Source of the DNA: Hymenopus coronatus
Taxonomy: Eukaryota; Arthropoda; Insecta; Mantodea; Hymenopodidae
Direction of reading: 5' to 3'
DNA: 64,000 bases
NCBI GenBank assembly: GCA_030762935.1
Contig: CM060890.1
Coordinates: 61,568,765-61,632,764, forward strand
The notes below the pieces were generated by a model. The model was not told where the DNA came from and did not search any database. It saw only the letters and a list, made by a program, of their open reading frames with translations. The position numbers and the translations under genes are program-made. This document shows positions 25,322 through 36,575 of this stretch, piece by piece; within the stretch, counting starts at the first letter, position 1, and every line of letters begins with the position of its first letter.

Positions 25322-25870
25322 TTTTGAGAAAATAAAAAATGTTCCAAGTAAAGGGTTCTTGTTGGAAGAAGGATTCTTTGTAACCTTATGTCACATCTTC
25401 GGAACATAGTTAACATAAATGCCTAGTTTGGTATTAATCCCATTTTTCGTTTCTGAGTTAATTGTTCACAGACAAACATACAGCAGACACAAACAAAGAA
25501 CTTTTTTTGCCTAAAAATGCTATTTTGTTTCAGGGGTTCTTAAGGCACACATTTCTGATTAAAATCTGTATCAAAATATCGGTGTCCGCCTAGGTAGTGT
25601 GGGGTAGTGTGTCTGCCTAACGCTCAATAGGTCCCGAGTTTGAATTTCGCTTAGGATGAGTTACCTGGTTAAGGTTTTTTCCGGGGTTTTCCCTTATCCT
25701 GAGAAGACGAATGAGCCCCGAGATCATCTGAGCATCATTTCACCAACTCCATTCATCGTCCGATATGACCAATTAGATTAAAGGATGTTAAGCTGCAAAA
25801 AAAAAACAAAAAAAACTGGAATTCAATACCTACTCTACCTACTATGTACGTGGTACAGAAGGTACAAATG
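25322..25870 (-). repeat. Family A copy, split by a SINE
   Basis: Minus orientation. It covers the left half: the TTTTTGAGAAAATAAAAAAT block, GACACAAACAAAGAAC in place of (CA)n, and the ACACATTTCTGATTAAAATC block. It is interrupted at 25581 and resumes at 25817 (TGGAATTCAATACC) through a decayed palindrome at 25840-25860. Confidence 0.8.
25581..25816 (+). mobile_element. SINE family 5, full length, inserted into family A
   Basis: tRNA-like head GGTGTCCGCCTAGGTAGTGT with box B CGAGTTTGAATTTCG, then GATGAGTTACCTGGTTAAGG, CCTGAGAAGACGAATGAGC and GAGCATCATTTCACCAAC, with an A-rich tail at 25797-25815. It lies cleanly between two contiguous family A blocks. Confidence 0.88.
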
Positions 25871-26867
25871 GTTTAAAACATAAGAACAGAGAATCCATAT
25901 TTAGCCCGCTGTTGGACGCTCGTTTTATTTTGTTTTAGAGATGTTAACTTGGACGCAATGGCGTGTGCAGCGCATATTAATAAGAACGTTTGAACCTTTG
26001 TTGTGCAGTAACATAAGTTCTGTTTTATAATAAAGGTTTTGTTTTCTTATCAGAATAACCAGCGAGGATAATTGTTCACGAAAGAAGACAACAGTGAGGA
26101 GGTTGAGCAACTGTCGATTATCGAGAGTCTGAAATCTACAAGCTGCTTTCCGTTCCACAATGCGCTTACAAGTGGGCAAGAATCACAAAGGGAAACCTCA
26201 AGAATCTGCTGTTTGTGTTCATGCAAATATCTGTGCTTGAGATCAAGTAACGAGGCAGCTCCATTTTCGCCCAAGCCTTTGTACATTGTCCTGGACCTCG
26301 TATCGCTAAGTACACATGAAAAGCCGTCATCCGTAAGAGGGGACATGCTTAGAGAGATTAAATCTCTCCTTTCATTCCACTTAGCGGCGGAGAAGCGCAA
26401 GACAAACCCGCGTTGGGATGAACGACATGGATTGCATTCAATTATGATGAATATACCTTTGTAAAGATGAGCGCGAGTTTCGTCATTCTCTACTGGTGAT
26501 CTGCGCTCGTATCTGTTAATGCAGTCGAGTTCCATCACTAATATACTGTAGGGAATTTACGTGCATGCCGATACTATTCACTGTCTCCGTGTTAAAGTTG
26601 TTTAATCTTTCATTATGGAGCCATTACTGAGCCTTCAGGTAACTAAGAGAGCACAAACCAAATGGAAGTTCAAATGCGTTACGCATAAACATCACTTGGA
26701 CAATCATGTAACAAATTGAGCTGTCCATATCAATGCGAAACGTAATACAAAAGACATGTGCAGTAAAATGAGTGTTTATGCTCATATATGCTTCTCCTTC
26801 TAACACATGCGTTGCTATATTTTCTTATAATGCATCGATAGTTCATATTTCAATATCCATTTGCAAC
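25871..26867. other. Unassigned; doubly open GC-richer segment 26050-26538
   Basis: This holds the longest open frame of the window (minus 26538-26050, 162 codons) and an overlapping plus frame (26072-26464, 130 codons). Neither is recognised. The strong acceptor-like TTTTGTTTTCTTATCAG at 26037-26053 leads to an in-frame stop after five codons in the frame that would matter. It could be an old element or a decayed exon. Confidence 0.25.
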
Positions 26868-26888
26868 GTTTATTACTTTATCATATAT

Positions 26889-27645
26889 ACAGGGTGTTAA
26901 TGAACTATACCGAAATATTTTCACAGAATATGTACATTACTTAAATAAGTAATTTGAGATAGGAGACTTATGTATTGACATTTCGAAGTAACGGCTATAA
27001 GTTTCTGAAGTGCCAGTACGTCACTGGCTAATTTATCAATCATTTGAGAGCATAACACGAAAAACGAAGGGACATATTACAGCGTACCTCTCTAGCGTAG
27101 TATCATAACTGCCTTTCAAGTGAAAGATAGTTTCCGAGTTCGGGTCTCGTTCACGTATCGCAGCATTCCGTCAGGAATGAAAAAAAATAAATAATAAAAA
27201 CATTTACTCTATGACAAGAATCGAACTCATGATCTTTAGGTTAGTAGCTTCCAGCGTTACGCATTAAGCCACCACAGCAGTTAAAGAAAACGCCTCCAGA
27301 GTAGGCTAAAGAACGTAGTTAATGACTGCTCAGTGTCGCACTGTCAAGTGATTAGTTCTCAAGATTTAATGTCGCAAAAATCTGTAAAATCTCGAAGGCT
27401 AATCACAAGCTGCTAAAAATTGACATTTCTATATAAGAGCAGCAGTTTTAAAGACATTCTAAGCCATTTTTTCACCTGCTTTGCTTTGCTGTAACACCGA
27501 CTTATCAGCACTTGATACCCACACGTTTAACGCTGTGTAGTTGCATTATGTTTATCCGGGGACCATGCATCGCCGATCAAATTACTTATATCAGTCACGT
27601 GCACAATCGCTCAAATTATTTCGGTGTAGTTCATTAACATCCTGT
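26889..27645. mobile_element. mariner/IS630-type MITE with 33-bp inverted repeats
   Basis: Left terminus ACAGGGTGTTAATGAACTAT... and right terminus, in reverse complement, ACAGGATGTTAATGAACTAC... match at about 30 of 33 bases. Flanks are TATAT / ATATA, consistent with TA target duplication. ACAGGGTGT termini are typical of many arthropod Tc1/mariner-related elements (established knowledge). No transposase is encoded. Two tRNA-like segments lie inside (plus about 27088-27152, minus about 27205-27290). Confidence 0.85.
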
Positions 27646-28470
27646 ATATATACAATGTACACGTGTAGAGAAGGTATTGTATTCCATCCAAAATTCGGTA
27701 TCGAGTTTTCGTCGAAAATGTGTTTTGAGGACGTCTGAATAAAATATTAGAAAAAAAGCCAGTGTAGGTGTGTGCACGGCAAAACTCAAAAACGGGAACT
27801 TTATTGAACAGCAAATTTGGTATTTCAGTTTAGTCTCTTCTAAGGATGCGACACCAAGATTTTCAACAAAATCCCCCAACTAAAAACTATACTTTACATG
27901 GAATATTTTTTTGAAATTTTCGATTTTCTAAAGATGACATTAACAATTCTGATTAAAATGTGATATATTACAGATGTATACAAGACGAACAAAATGTGCA
28001 TCCTAAATTTCTTGAAAATAGCCCCTAAAGTCTCTCTTCATTCTGCATGACTTTTGCATAACAGATAAACCATAAGAGATAGAACAAAAACTTACAACAC
28101 AAGAAAAAATAGACCCTTTTAAAACGTACTTGTTATGTCATATGCAATTTTAACAGAGATGTTTCCTGTTACTGATTTTAGTTTTAAACGTTAAACTTTT
28201 CTCTAACGAGAAGGCCTCATCCGTTTCATTCCTCTTTTGCTTTACTCTTGGCCATGGAAAGAGAAATGAACTTCAATGATATTCCCATAGTCATAGCTTT
28301 TAAAATATTTAGCTGTCGCTTTAGCCTATTTTCCTTCTACTAATACTACTAATAAGGAATTAGACCATTGCTGGTAATTTGTATTTTAATTAGTATAATG
28401 TAGATAAAAATAATATTTTGTAAGAATAGTTTATTTGCAGAACAAATCGAGACATGAATAAATGGAACAC
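27646..28470 (+). repeat. Family A copy, apparently split by the MITE near its left end
   Basis: Starts in the second half of the terminal palindrome (ACAATGTACACGTGTAGAGAAGG). The first half may be the ATTACTTTATCATATA at 26870-26886, on the other side of the MITE. The right end ATGGAACACA is followed by a T run. Confidence 0.75.
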
Positions 28471-28704
28471 ATTTTTTTTTTTAATTTACTTTTATGCTTG
28501 ACCAAGTCTAAATGTAGTAATTACACTCTGGTAACTGCACTTTAATGCTCCTTATTGAAATAACAGTCTTCATTAAAGTGCAGGTTTCCACCAATTAGAA
28601 GACGGAAATGTAACAATCAATACCGTCGCGTCTGTGCACTTCCTCGTAAAGTACCAGACATCAGTTGTTGAAAGTACAACTATAAATTATTCTTATATGT
28701 TCAA
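28471..28704. other. Spacer, nothing recognised
   Basis: T-rich start, otherwise unassigned. Confidence 0.3.
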
Positions 28705-29030
28705 TCGATGAGCGTCCGTCAACATCATAGCTCACAAAGCGTATAGTTAGTTAAATACCAACCTTCACATTTAAATTCAGTATCTTGCAAGAATGTGACA
28801 GAAAAAGATTTTAAAGTAATCCCCCATCCCAAGTAAGATTTTGCAAATTTTGTTATTTTCCCAAAAATGGCTTTAACGTTTTTGATTAAAATTACATATG
28901 TTAAATATATTAGTAAGACAAATAAAATTTATTTATTTAATTCTCTGTTCATTCTGGATGAGTTTTGCATAATCCATAACTTACATAGCCGCAAGAGATG
29001 ACTAAAACTTACTACACAGGAGCATGTAAG

Positions 29031-29075
<45 letters not shown>

Positions 29076-29425
29076 GGAAGTTAACCATTTCTGTGATATT
29101 CCTATTTATTGGTGTAAAATTTCCAAACTTGAAACTTTCCTCAAATGAAAGTTATCATTTGTTTTTATTTTGCTTTACTCCTAGTCATGGAAAGAGAACG
29201 TATTTCAATGTCCTCACTTAGTGACCAACTTTTATAGATTTGACAATCACTTTACCTAATGTATTCCCTTACTTCCTTCTTACTTACTCTGAACTAAATA
29301 ATAAGAACATTTATGCTAATGTTTATTGATTAAAATGGAATAAATATAAGAATAAGTTTTTGTAAGAATCATTTGTTGCAAAACAAATAAAGAAAGTCAT
29401 ATAAACACAATACTCATATTTTTGT
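28705..29425 (+). repeat. Family A copy, 5'-truncated
   Basis: Begins with ATAGCTCACAAAGCG and contains the later blocks. A (TA)n expansion of about 20 units (29033-29072) sits where other copies read TCATATACATTTTT, so the microsatellite grew inside the element. It ends AAAGTCATATAAACACAATAC. Confidence 0.78.
29033..29072. repeat. (AT)n microsatellite inside family A
   Basis: About 20 AT units, uninterrupted. Confidence 0.98.
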
Positions 29426-30390
29426 TTATATACTTCTTTATCAATTGTATTGTCGAAACGTAGTCAGTTATGTTTCAATATCTGCTTAATAATCTAATTT
29501 GTCATCACTATTCCATATCGTTTTTGAAACAGCAATGTAATAACATATTTAGTTTAAATATTGTGAAAAGAATCATTCAGCATTTTCTTTTTCTCTTCAA
29601 AGTTCATTATGTTTAAGCTGGAAGATAACGCACGTTCATTTTAGTGAGACTATACAAAGTTCGCAAGATATTCCAGAACATATTGTATCCAATAGTCATT
29701 GCCGTTTCTGTATAGTGACAAAACGGGCGACATTACTATGATGAGAAAAGGAAACAAAAGAAAAAGCAATAGAGAGGGCAGAAATCGAAGAAAATAGGTC
29801 AGAGTTTCTAACATCATCAAGGATGTCAGGATAGCCAGAACACAATATGCAAGGATTTCCCGGGTGCAGCTGTGCAACTTTTTCGTGTGCTGGTCTAAAT
29901 GGTTGCCGATGCTCTGTAAAATTGGATTCGCAAGGATCGTTTGCGTGAAGGGTTCTCGAGACCCAGAACCATAAAGGGCGAGGTCAGCAGACTGCTACGT
30001 CACAGAGTTTAATATCACGACCCGCCAGATGTGATTCGACGTAATTTACCGTCCGACATGTTCCTATACAGCACAGCTGAATTCTGCCACTGGTCTCACT
30101 TTATGAACCATCAAATTAAGCTTTTGTTGTGCCAAGAAAAGACCAGTCTTCTCCTTCACGCCAACTATATCAAACATAAACGCAAAAAAATCCCAAATAA
30201 TGATGGAAAGCGAAAACCCCTACTTGTAGTGAGTGACATTCTCTTAAACTCAAGAAAACAGCTTTAACGCATGTATTGCTGGGTTAGTTAATCTCAATAT
30301 TACAGCTAATTTTTATGCATGAAAGCGTGCCGATAAAACGCACAGTTAATGTTGGTAATTAAATATTAATTCTGTCAAGATCATTAGTTC
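29426..30390 (+). other. Unassigned; possible SINE-like segment about 29885-29960
   Basis: The segment has TGGTCTAAATGGTTGCC (box-A-like) and AAAATTGGATTCGCAAGG, which resembles AAAATTGGATTCGTGAGG at 51527. This is a possible rare SINE family with two copies. Open frames of 75-78 codons here have no other support. Confidence 0.3.
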
Positions 30391-30394
30391 TAGC

Positions 30395-30612
30395 ATTCCA
30401 CTCAATTTTGTCTTACTCTTCGGTTTTCCTTTTCCTCTGTTTTGTTTTCCTAACGTTTACTTTGTTTTCCGTTTGATTACCGTTAGTTTTTTTCTTCTAA
30501 TACAAACACACACATATACACATTTTACAAACATATAAACACCCATGAACAAGGCCGAACTCGAACCCACGATCCCCTGCGCCACGAAGCGCCAAAGCGC
30601 GGCCTCATCTGT
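30395..30612 (-). mobile_element. SINE family 4
   Basis: Minus strand reads GAGGCCGCGCTTTGGCGCTT, box B GTGGGTTCGAGTTC, then GTTCATGGGTGTTTAT and a GTGTATATGTGTGTGTTTGT segment. The plus-strand copy is at 46244-46435. Confidence 0.75.
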
Positions 30613-32420
30613 TCCTGAGCCTGTACATTTGTAGCCACTTATGGAAATGTTTTGGTAATGTTTCGCCTGAATTTAGTTTATAGGTTAATGTGTGCCTGTC
30701 GAATATGAATTCAAAGGAAGAAGACACTGATTCACCAAGGGCTGATGTGCAACGCAGATGATAAGAGGTTTCTCTCAGCCTTAAATTAACAAAAACACAA
30801 CAGGAAACCAAAAGCATCGCTCGTTTCTATACACTGGATTAAACGAAGTAACTACTATTTTGTTTTGGTCGTATGTTAATTAAGCTTGAAATTTGAGTAA
30901 ATTTCAAGATTTCAGAGCCACAGTAGCTTGAACTCGAACAATGGCTTTTTGCCAATTTTGACTGAAGTAAATAACTAGACATCCGAATATTTGAAGCTTA
31001 ATTTAATTCGTCTTTCTACGAGGAAATTCAATTGTTCTAATATTTCATATCCCATAAGTGACTTGGAGACCTCCAAGTAGGACTTTTTAATTTGGATATT
31101 CTAGCTAATTACAGCATTATGGTAAAATGACCTTTTCCGTGTGTACTGAACTTGTTCCCTTATTTTAAGAGGATACAAAATTCACAGTAAGTTTAATTAA
31201 AACCACATATCAGATTTACTATTATTTTAAGGGGACAAAGTATAAGAAGTGTATTAACTGCAGAAAATATAGTTTCTATTATTAATAAATGTTGGTACCT
31301 ATAACACGGATGGGTTACATTGTAATGGAGATATTGTTTCAGCAAACACAGAACAGCAGTTTCAAAGTTTTTCTTTAACGACACTGTCTTTCCTGATTAT
31401 CTTTCAGCATTTTTATTCCTTAAATTGCTTCTTGCGTTGTGAAGTTTTGCCTATTACACGACTACTAGAGAAGAAGACAAAAACTACAACAGGAAGCTTT
31501 GGGAATAAAAGTAATAAAGTGTTTCGAATTTATTTTACTACTAATAAAAAGAGCTTAAAAGTTCAGGATGCTTATAATTTTGAAATTTATTTCAAAGTAA
31601 TTCAGGTTTTTTGTTTGTAAATCACTTGATAATGTTGATATATTGAAAGTATATTTTTAAAACCAAAATGCCAACGATTTTCAACAAAAGTGAGCATTGT
31701 TCCACAAAAATGTTCTAAGTAATTTAAAAACACCAGAATATATTTCTCTTCCCTCAGAAGTTAATTCAATGAAACTTAAAAAAAAAAAGATATATTCAGA
31801 TTTCGGTCTGTTAAATGTATAGTAATGGCTCGAGCTAAAACTGGAAATGATGATAATGATATTATTATTAATAATAATAATAACAAAAATAAAATTAACA
31901 ATAACAACAATAATAATAAAATGCAGTATTTGACTGATCAAACAAATATAGGTTTTACTGATCTGAAATGGAAGCTTTTTACAGAACATAATATCTGTAG
32001 TATCTATTCAAAATAAACTAAATTCACAAGGAATGAATAATTAAAAAATATAAGGATTATTCCCATTAAATGGCCTATAGGTTTTGACTTCATCTCGTTT
32101 TTACAAGATATCTAGCACTGAATCGCTCACCTTAGTCACAGCTCTAAAGTTGGGATCAGGTCAGAAAAGTTATAAAGTTGTTCCTTAACTACCTTAAACT
32201 ATGTTCCATTTAGTGACTTTGTTCAGTTTTTACTTTCACTGTTTACATGGTTCACTATCACTTCACTTTTATTCGTGGTAATTTTACTCGCGGTGAACTA
32301 GTTTCCCCGGTAACTTCACTTTCATCCGCGGCGTAGCTGCATAATGAAATGCGCACATCGCAGTCTCTGCTTCCGAGCCTCTGACCTCTCAGCAATTGTC
32401 ACAAAGCGCTCGGAAATGTA
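30613..32420. other. Unassigned AT-rich DNA with an AAT-rich patch
   Basis: AAT/AAC-rich low-complexity patch at 31855-31920, a source of Asn-rich spurious frames. No gene recognised. Confidence 0.35.
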
Positions 32421-32574
32421 AATGGCGTGTTATTTATGGACACTCTTTAACTGCTGTGGTTCTCAGCGTCCCCTTCTATTTTGGGCGTGAAAGACCGCCT
32501 AATTTTGCTCAGAGGCCCCTCTATCTACGACACGGGACCAACGGCTTTACTTCCCTTCCGAAGGAAGCCATGCT
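32421..32574 (-). mobile_element. SINE family 1, 5'-truncated copy with target duplication
   Basis: Only the 3' two-thirds of the SINE is present, with an internal loss of the CAGGCTTGAGG block. Flanks AAGCGCTCGGAAATG (32404 on) and AATCGCTCGGAGAATG (32575 on) are near-identical, the pattern expected of a 5'-truncated, LINE-mobilised insertion. Confidence 0.82.
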
Positions 32575-32874
32575 AAATCGCTCGGAGAATGCACTTGTTG
32601 TTGCATCAGAAACGACTGCTCACAAACTGCCTAATGATTCGATAACGCTAGTTTATTAGCAGTCGATATCTCCACAGAACTAAGCTTCTTTCTGCTAAAA
32701 CTTAAATATATATAATATTTCAGAGATGTTTAATATTATGAAAAAGGTTACTGCACTTAAACTGCACGATAGCCGGTTTCTTACGAGTGTAAGATTTTGT
32801 CAGTATCTTATGGATTTCTGGCTAAGTAAAATAACATTCCATAAAATCGAAAAGTGTTTCAAAAGCCATAGCAA

Positions 32875-33605
32875 AAAATCTGATGTACTCCATTCACAAT
32901 GACTTACTCTACATCTCTGTAACAACTATTGCTAATAAATTTATTCTTCTATCTACTTCATGCTAATCGAGATAAACGGTAGAACTGAAATACGAGAATA
33001 CACTAGGCTTAATCCACAGTCAAATGTTTTAAAATGTGATTGTATGGTATAGAAGTTCGATTCTTTGTTTTAACAAGGTCTACATTTTTGTGTGGTAAGG
33101 TTTTGTCTATCTCTTAAGGTTTACCAGTTAAGCAAAACTCTGTAAAATTCATTTAGAATAAAGAAGTCTTCAGAGGCTATTAACAGAAAATTCAAGATAT
33201 ATATTTTATTTGCCAGGTAAATATCTTTAATGTACAAATCTTAATCAAAATCGTTAGAGCTATTTTTGAGAAAATCATAATTTTCGATAAAAGCTCCCTG
33301 TAAAGGGTAGTTTGAAGTGGAGGAATTCTCTTGAGATTCTTTGTGTCGCATCCCTGGAAGATACTAAACTTAAATATCAAGTTTAGTATTTTACCGACTT
33401 TTAATTTTTAAGTTATCGTGTTCACAGGCACATGGGCACATGGACACACGGACACACACATGGACCATTTTATAAAAACTATTTTTTTATATAGGGGACC
33501 CTAAAACATACATTTTCGGTGAAATCTCGGTCTCGAATTTTTGGATGGAGTGCAATACCTTCTCTATGCACTATGTAAATAGTACGTGTAGAGAAAGTAA
33601 AAATG
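32875..33605 (-). repeat. Family A copy, with both ends
   Basis: Right end AAAAAATCTGATGTACTCC at 32875; left end GTACGTGTAGAGAAAGTAAAAA at 33585-33604. The internal CA tract is short and interrupted (33425-33465), and about 100 bases in the right half are deleted. Confidence 0.85.
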
Positions 33606-34019
33606 GTAGTAGGCATGAAAATACAAGATTTAAGTGTATTAAGGTTTTCATTTTAGCCTTTGTTTCTAGGTGTTTTGTTCTGTTTGATTTTATTTTAGTG
33701 CAAACATTAACGCAGTATTATCATAAGAGAGTAAATAAGAAGATGGACAATTAGATTGTTAAGTTACCATCCACGGTCAGTCAAATTTTAGTGGAGGTCA
33801 TGCCAATTCAGGGTCAAGGAATACAGGACTTTGCCCTGGAAGTGGGTAGGACTATATTTCTCATACCAAAAATACGTTTGATTATGGACTACCTTTTATG
33901 CAATAATACATCTAAGTTGGATGAAGAAATTAAGACATTATACAATTTAAATTGCTGTTAAAAGCATAGCACGAGAATATTTGAATTACGTTATAAAAGC
34001 TAATATCGCCAACGTAAAT
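33606..34019. other. Unassigned
   Basis: Nothing recognised. Confidence 0.35.
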
Positions 34020-34300
34020 GCTTACAATAATGTTTACACTAAGTAAGAAGAAGAAACCTAGCGACCTATTTTATCACGACGGGCCCTTCATTTCGCCCAC
34101 ATCAAAAATGCTTAAAACAATGCTTCTATTCACGCTGCCAATTGTCGAGATCATGCCAGCACCACACGTGTGCCGAAATTTCGTCATTCAGGAGTTTTTT
34201 TATATGCTACTGAATATATGATTAGTTTCCACCTGATGTGAATCCGCGACCTTGGGTTCAGAAGGTCAACACCTACCCCATTGAGCCAATCTAGTTTTTT
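34020..34300 (-). mobile_element. SINE family 6 (tRNA-like head)
   Basis: Minus strand begins GATTGGCTCAATGGGGTAGG (box A) with box B GCGGATTCACATC, then a unique body including GCACACGTGTGGTGCTGGC and GGGCGAAATGAAGGGCCC. A single copy in this window. Confidence 0.6.
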
Positions 34301-35423
34301 AATAAACGAATTTAATTATTTTTATTTAATTATTAGAATATAAAATATTTCTAATTTTATGATAATCAAAATACATTTATTAATATACCAATTTTTATTA
34401 AATATTCAAACATCAGACCGACTCAAATTAATGCCACCAGCTGTTTGGAATGCTTTTATTGATGCTATTGAAAGCATCTGGATTTACCTACTAAAACGTT
34501 AATTTAATTTCGAAATCAATACTGATGTACCAAACTACATCATTGGTAGTGAACTACAATACATCTGGAGAACTGTGTGCATCCCTGTCAATCTAGTTAT
34601 TTCACAAGCTTTACTCTGATTTTTGATGTACAATAAGTAATACTGCAAAATAGCACTTAGCCCATCAATTTAAGTTTCCTTTCAATAAAACTATTTTTTC
34701 TTTACTACTTCTAAGATAATGCTTCATCAATCACAACTATAACGCATTTAGTCTACACAATGTTTAACAATATACTGAAATAAATACGAAACACTAGAAA
34801 TGTTGTAAAAATTAAAAAAAAACGAAAAAAACTGATATACATAACAAATTAACATACAAAAAACACCTCCTTACCAGAATCTATCACTGTGTTCATATCA
34901 CAAATACCTTAAAAGCTTTTCTGTGTAATCTCTGTGGTAAAGGAAGATAGTCCAAATATAGGCTGCAGTTTTGAGCTTGTACTCTAAAATGAGTTGCAAA
35001 TGACTAGGACAATAATACGAGACTGTTAACACGTGTTGAAGAACTGCTTATGGCACGATTATTTGATATCCAGAATGCCAAGTGAACTAATGTTTTAATC
35101 ACTACATTAACTCAAGTCACTTCTGTTTCGCTTTCCTTCCCACAAGACGCTAACCAGGACGGTGGCTCCAAGTATCGGTAAGGGTTGCCCATCTTCTGAG
35201 ATTTCAGTGCTTTCCAGGTTCGATCTTTTGTTCTTCAAGTTGAAAATAGCAGTTTATATTTGGAGAATGAACTTCTTTTATCACAAAGATGACATAGAAA
35301 ATCTTTTGAAATAATTGTAATACTAGTATAGAGACAAGTTGCTTGTTAAATGGAACAATGAATGTACCTGTATTACAAAAGACAAAGACGCATCAACGGC
35401 AAGGAGCCTAATACACTTCATAC
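34301..35423. other. Unassigned AT-rich DNA
   Basis: No repeat or gene assigned. Confidence 0.35.
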
Positions 35424-36283
35424 ATTTTTACTTTTTTTTACACGTACCATGAACATGTAGAGAAGGTATTGTATTGCAGCCAAAATTTGATACCAACATT
35501 ACTGGAAATACATGTTTTGTGTCCCCTGGATCCAAAAAAGCATTTTTAAAAAAGGTCCGTGTGTTTACGCGCGCGTGCGCGTGTGTGTGTGTGTGTGTGT
35601 CTGCGGACAGTATAGCTCAAAAACGAAAACACCGTTAAATACCAAACTTTGTATTTAAGTTTGATATCTTCCAAGGATACGACAGTATCTTCAAGAAAAT
35701 ACCCCCTGCCTAAACTACCCTTTACATGGAAAACTTTTGGACAATTTTGATTTCCTCAAAAATGGCTGTAACGATGTGGATTAAAATCTCGTATATTTAA
35801 GATATTTACATGCAAAATAAAAGTATGTCTTGAATTTTATGGGAATAATCTCTAAAGATCTCTTTATTCTTGATGATTTTTATTATGTTGCATAAATGGT
35901 AAATGGTAAGATAAAAACTTACTAAACAAAAATGTAGATCACAATAAGACATTTATGTCAATTTTTTCGAGGGGTTGGCCGTTTTCGAGATATTTTTTGT
36001 TAGTGATTTCAATTTTAAAATACTTAAAATTTTCTTATACGGGAACTTGTCAACGCTTGGCCACGCACAGAAATGGCTTTCGATCCCATAGCAACCACAT
36101 TTTAAAACATTTGACTGTCTGTTTAGCCTAGTGTATTCCCTTAGTTCCCATATACTTATAAAGGAACTAAGTGATAAGACCGTTTCTGCTAATGTTTTAG
36201 CAATAAATAGATAGAAGAATAAGTTTATTAACAATAATTTGTTACGGAGATGCAGAGAAAGTTATGTGAATGCAGAAAATCAG
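35424..36283 (+). repeat. Family A copy, near full length
   Basis: Left end TTTTTACTTTTTTTTACACG, a (GT/GC)n tract at about 35566-35600, and right end GAGAAAGTTATGTGAATGC then AATCAGG. The 93-codon minus frame lies wholly in the repeat. Confidence 0.85.
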
Positions 36284-36371
36284 GTTTCTATTCACACACA
36301 GGCATGTAAGCTAGGAATAAGGTACTGGAATACAACATACTAAGCATTAGAAGAGGTGTATAATGATATTC

Positions 36372-36575
36372 CAAGAGAGGAGTGTGACTAATTGTGTAAC
36401 CGCTAGACTTTCATTATTCCTCTTAGGCGACTATAGCTTGTATTTTGTTTCACCTCACTTCTTTGCAAACTCATACCACATCCTACACAGAGGAGTCTCT
36501 CGTTTGAATCCTGGGCGTTCCCTGGACATTACCGTATTTCTTACTTGGCCTCTATTGCGTCATCGGTTAAATTGA
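36372..36575 (+). mobile_element. SINE-like block
   Basis: TGTGTAACCGCTAGAC (box-A-like) and CGTTTGAATCCTGGG (box B) about 110 bases apart, then GGGCGTTCCCTGGACATT. The spacing is too long for an intact head, so this is tentative. Confidence 0.3.
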
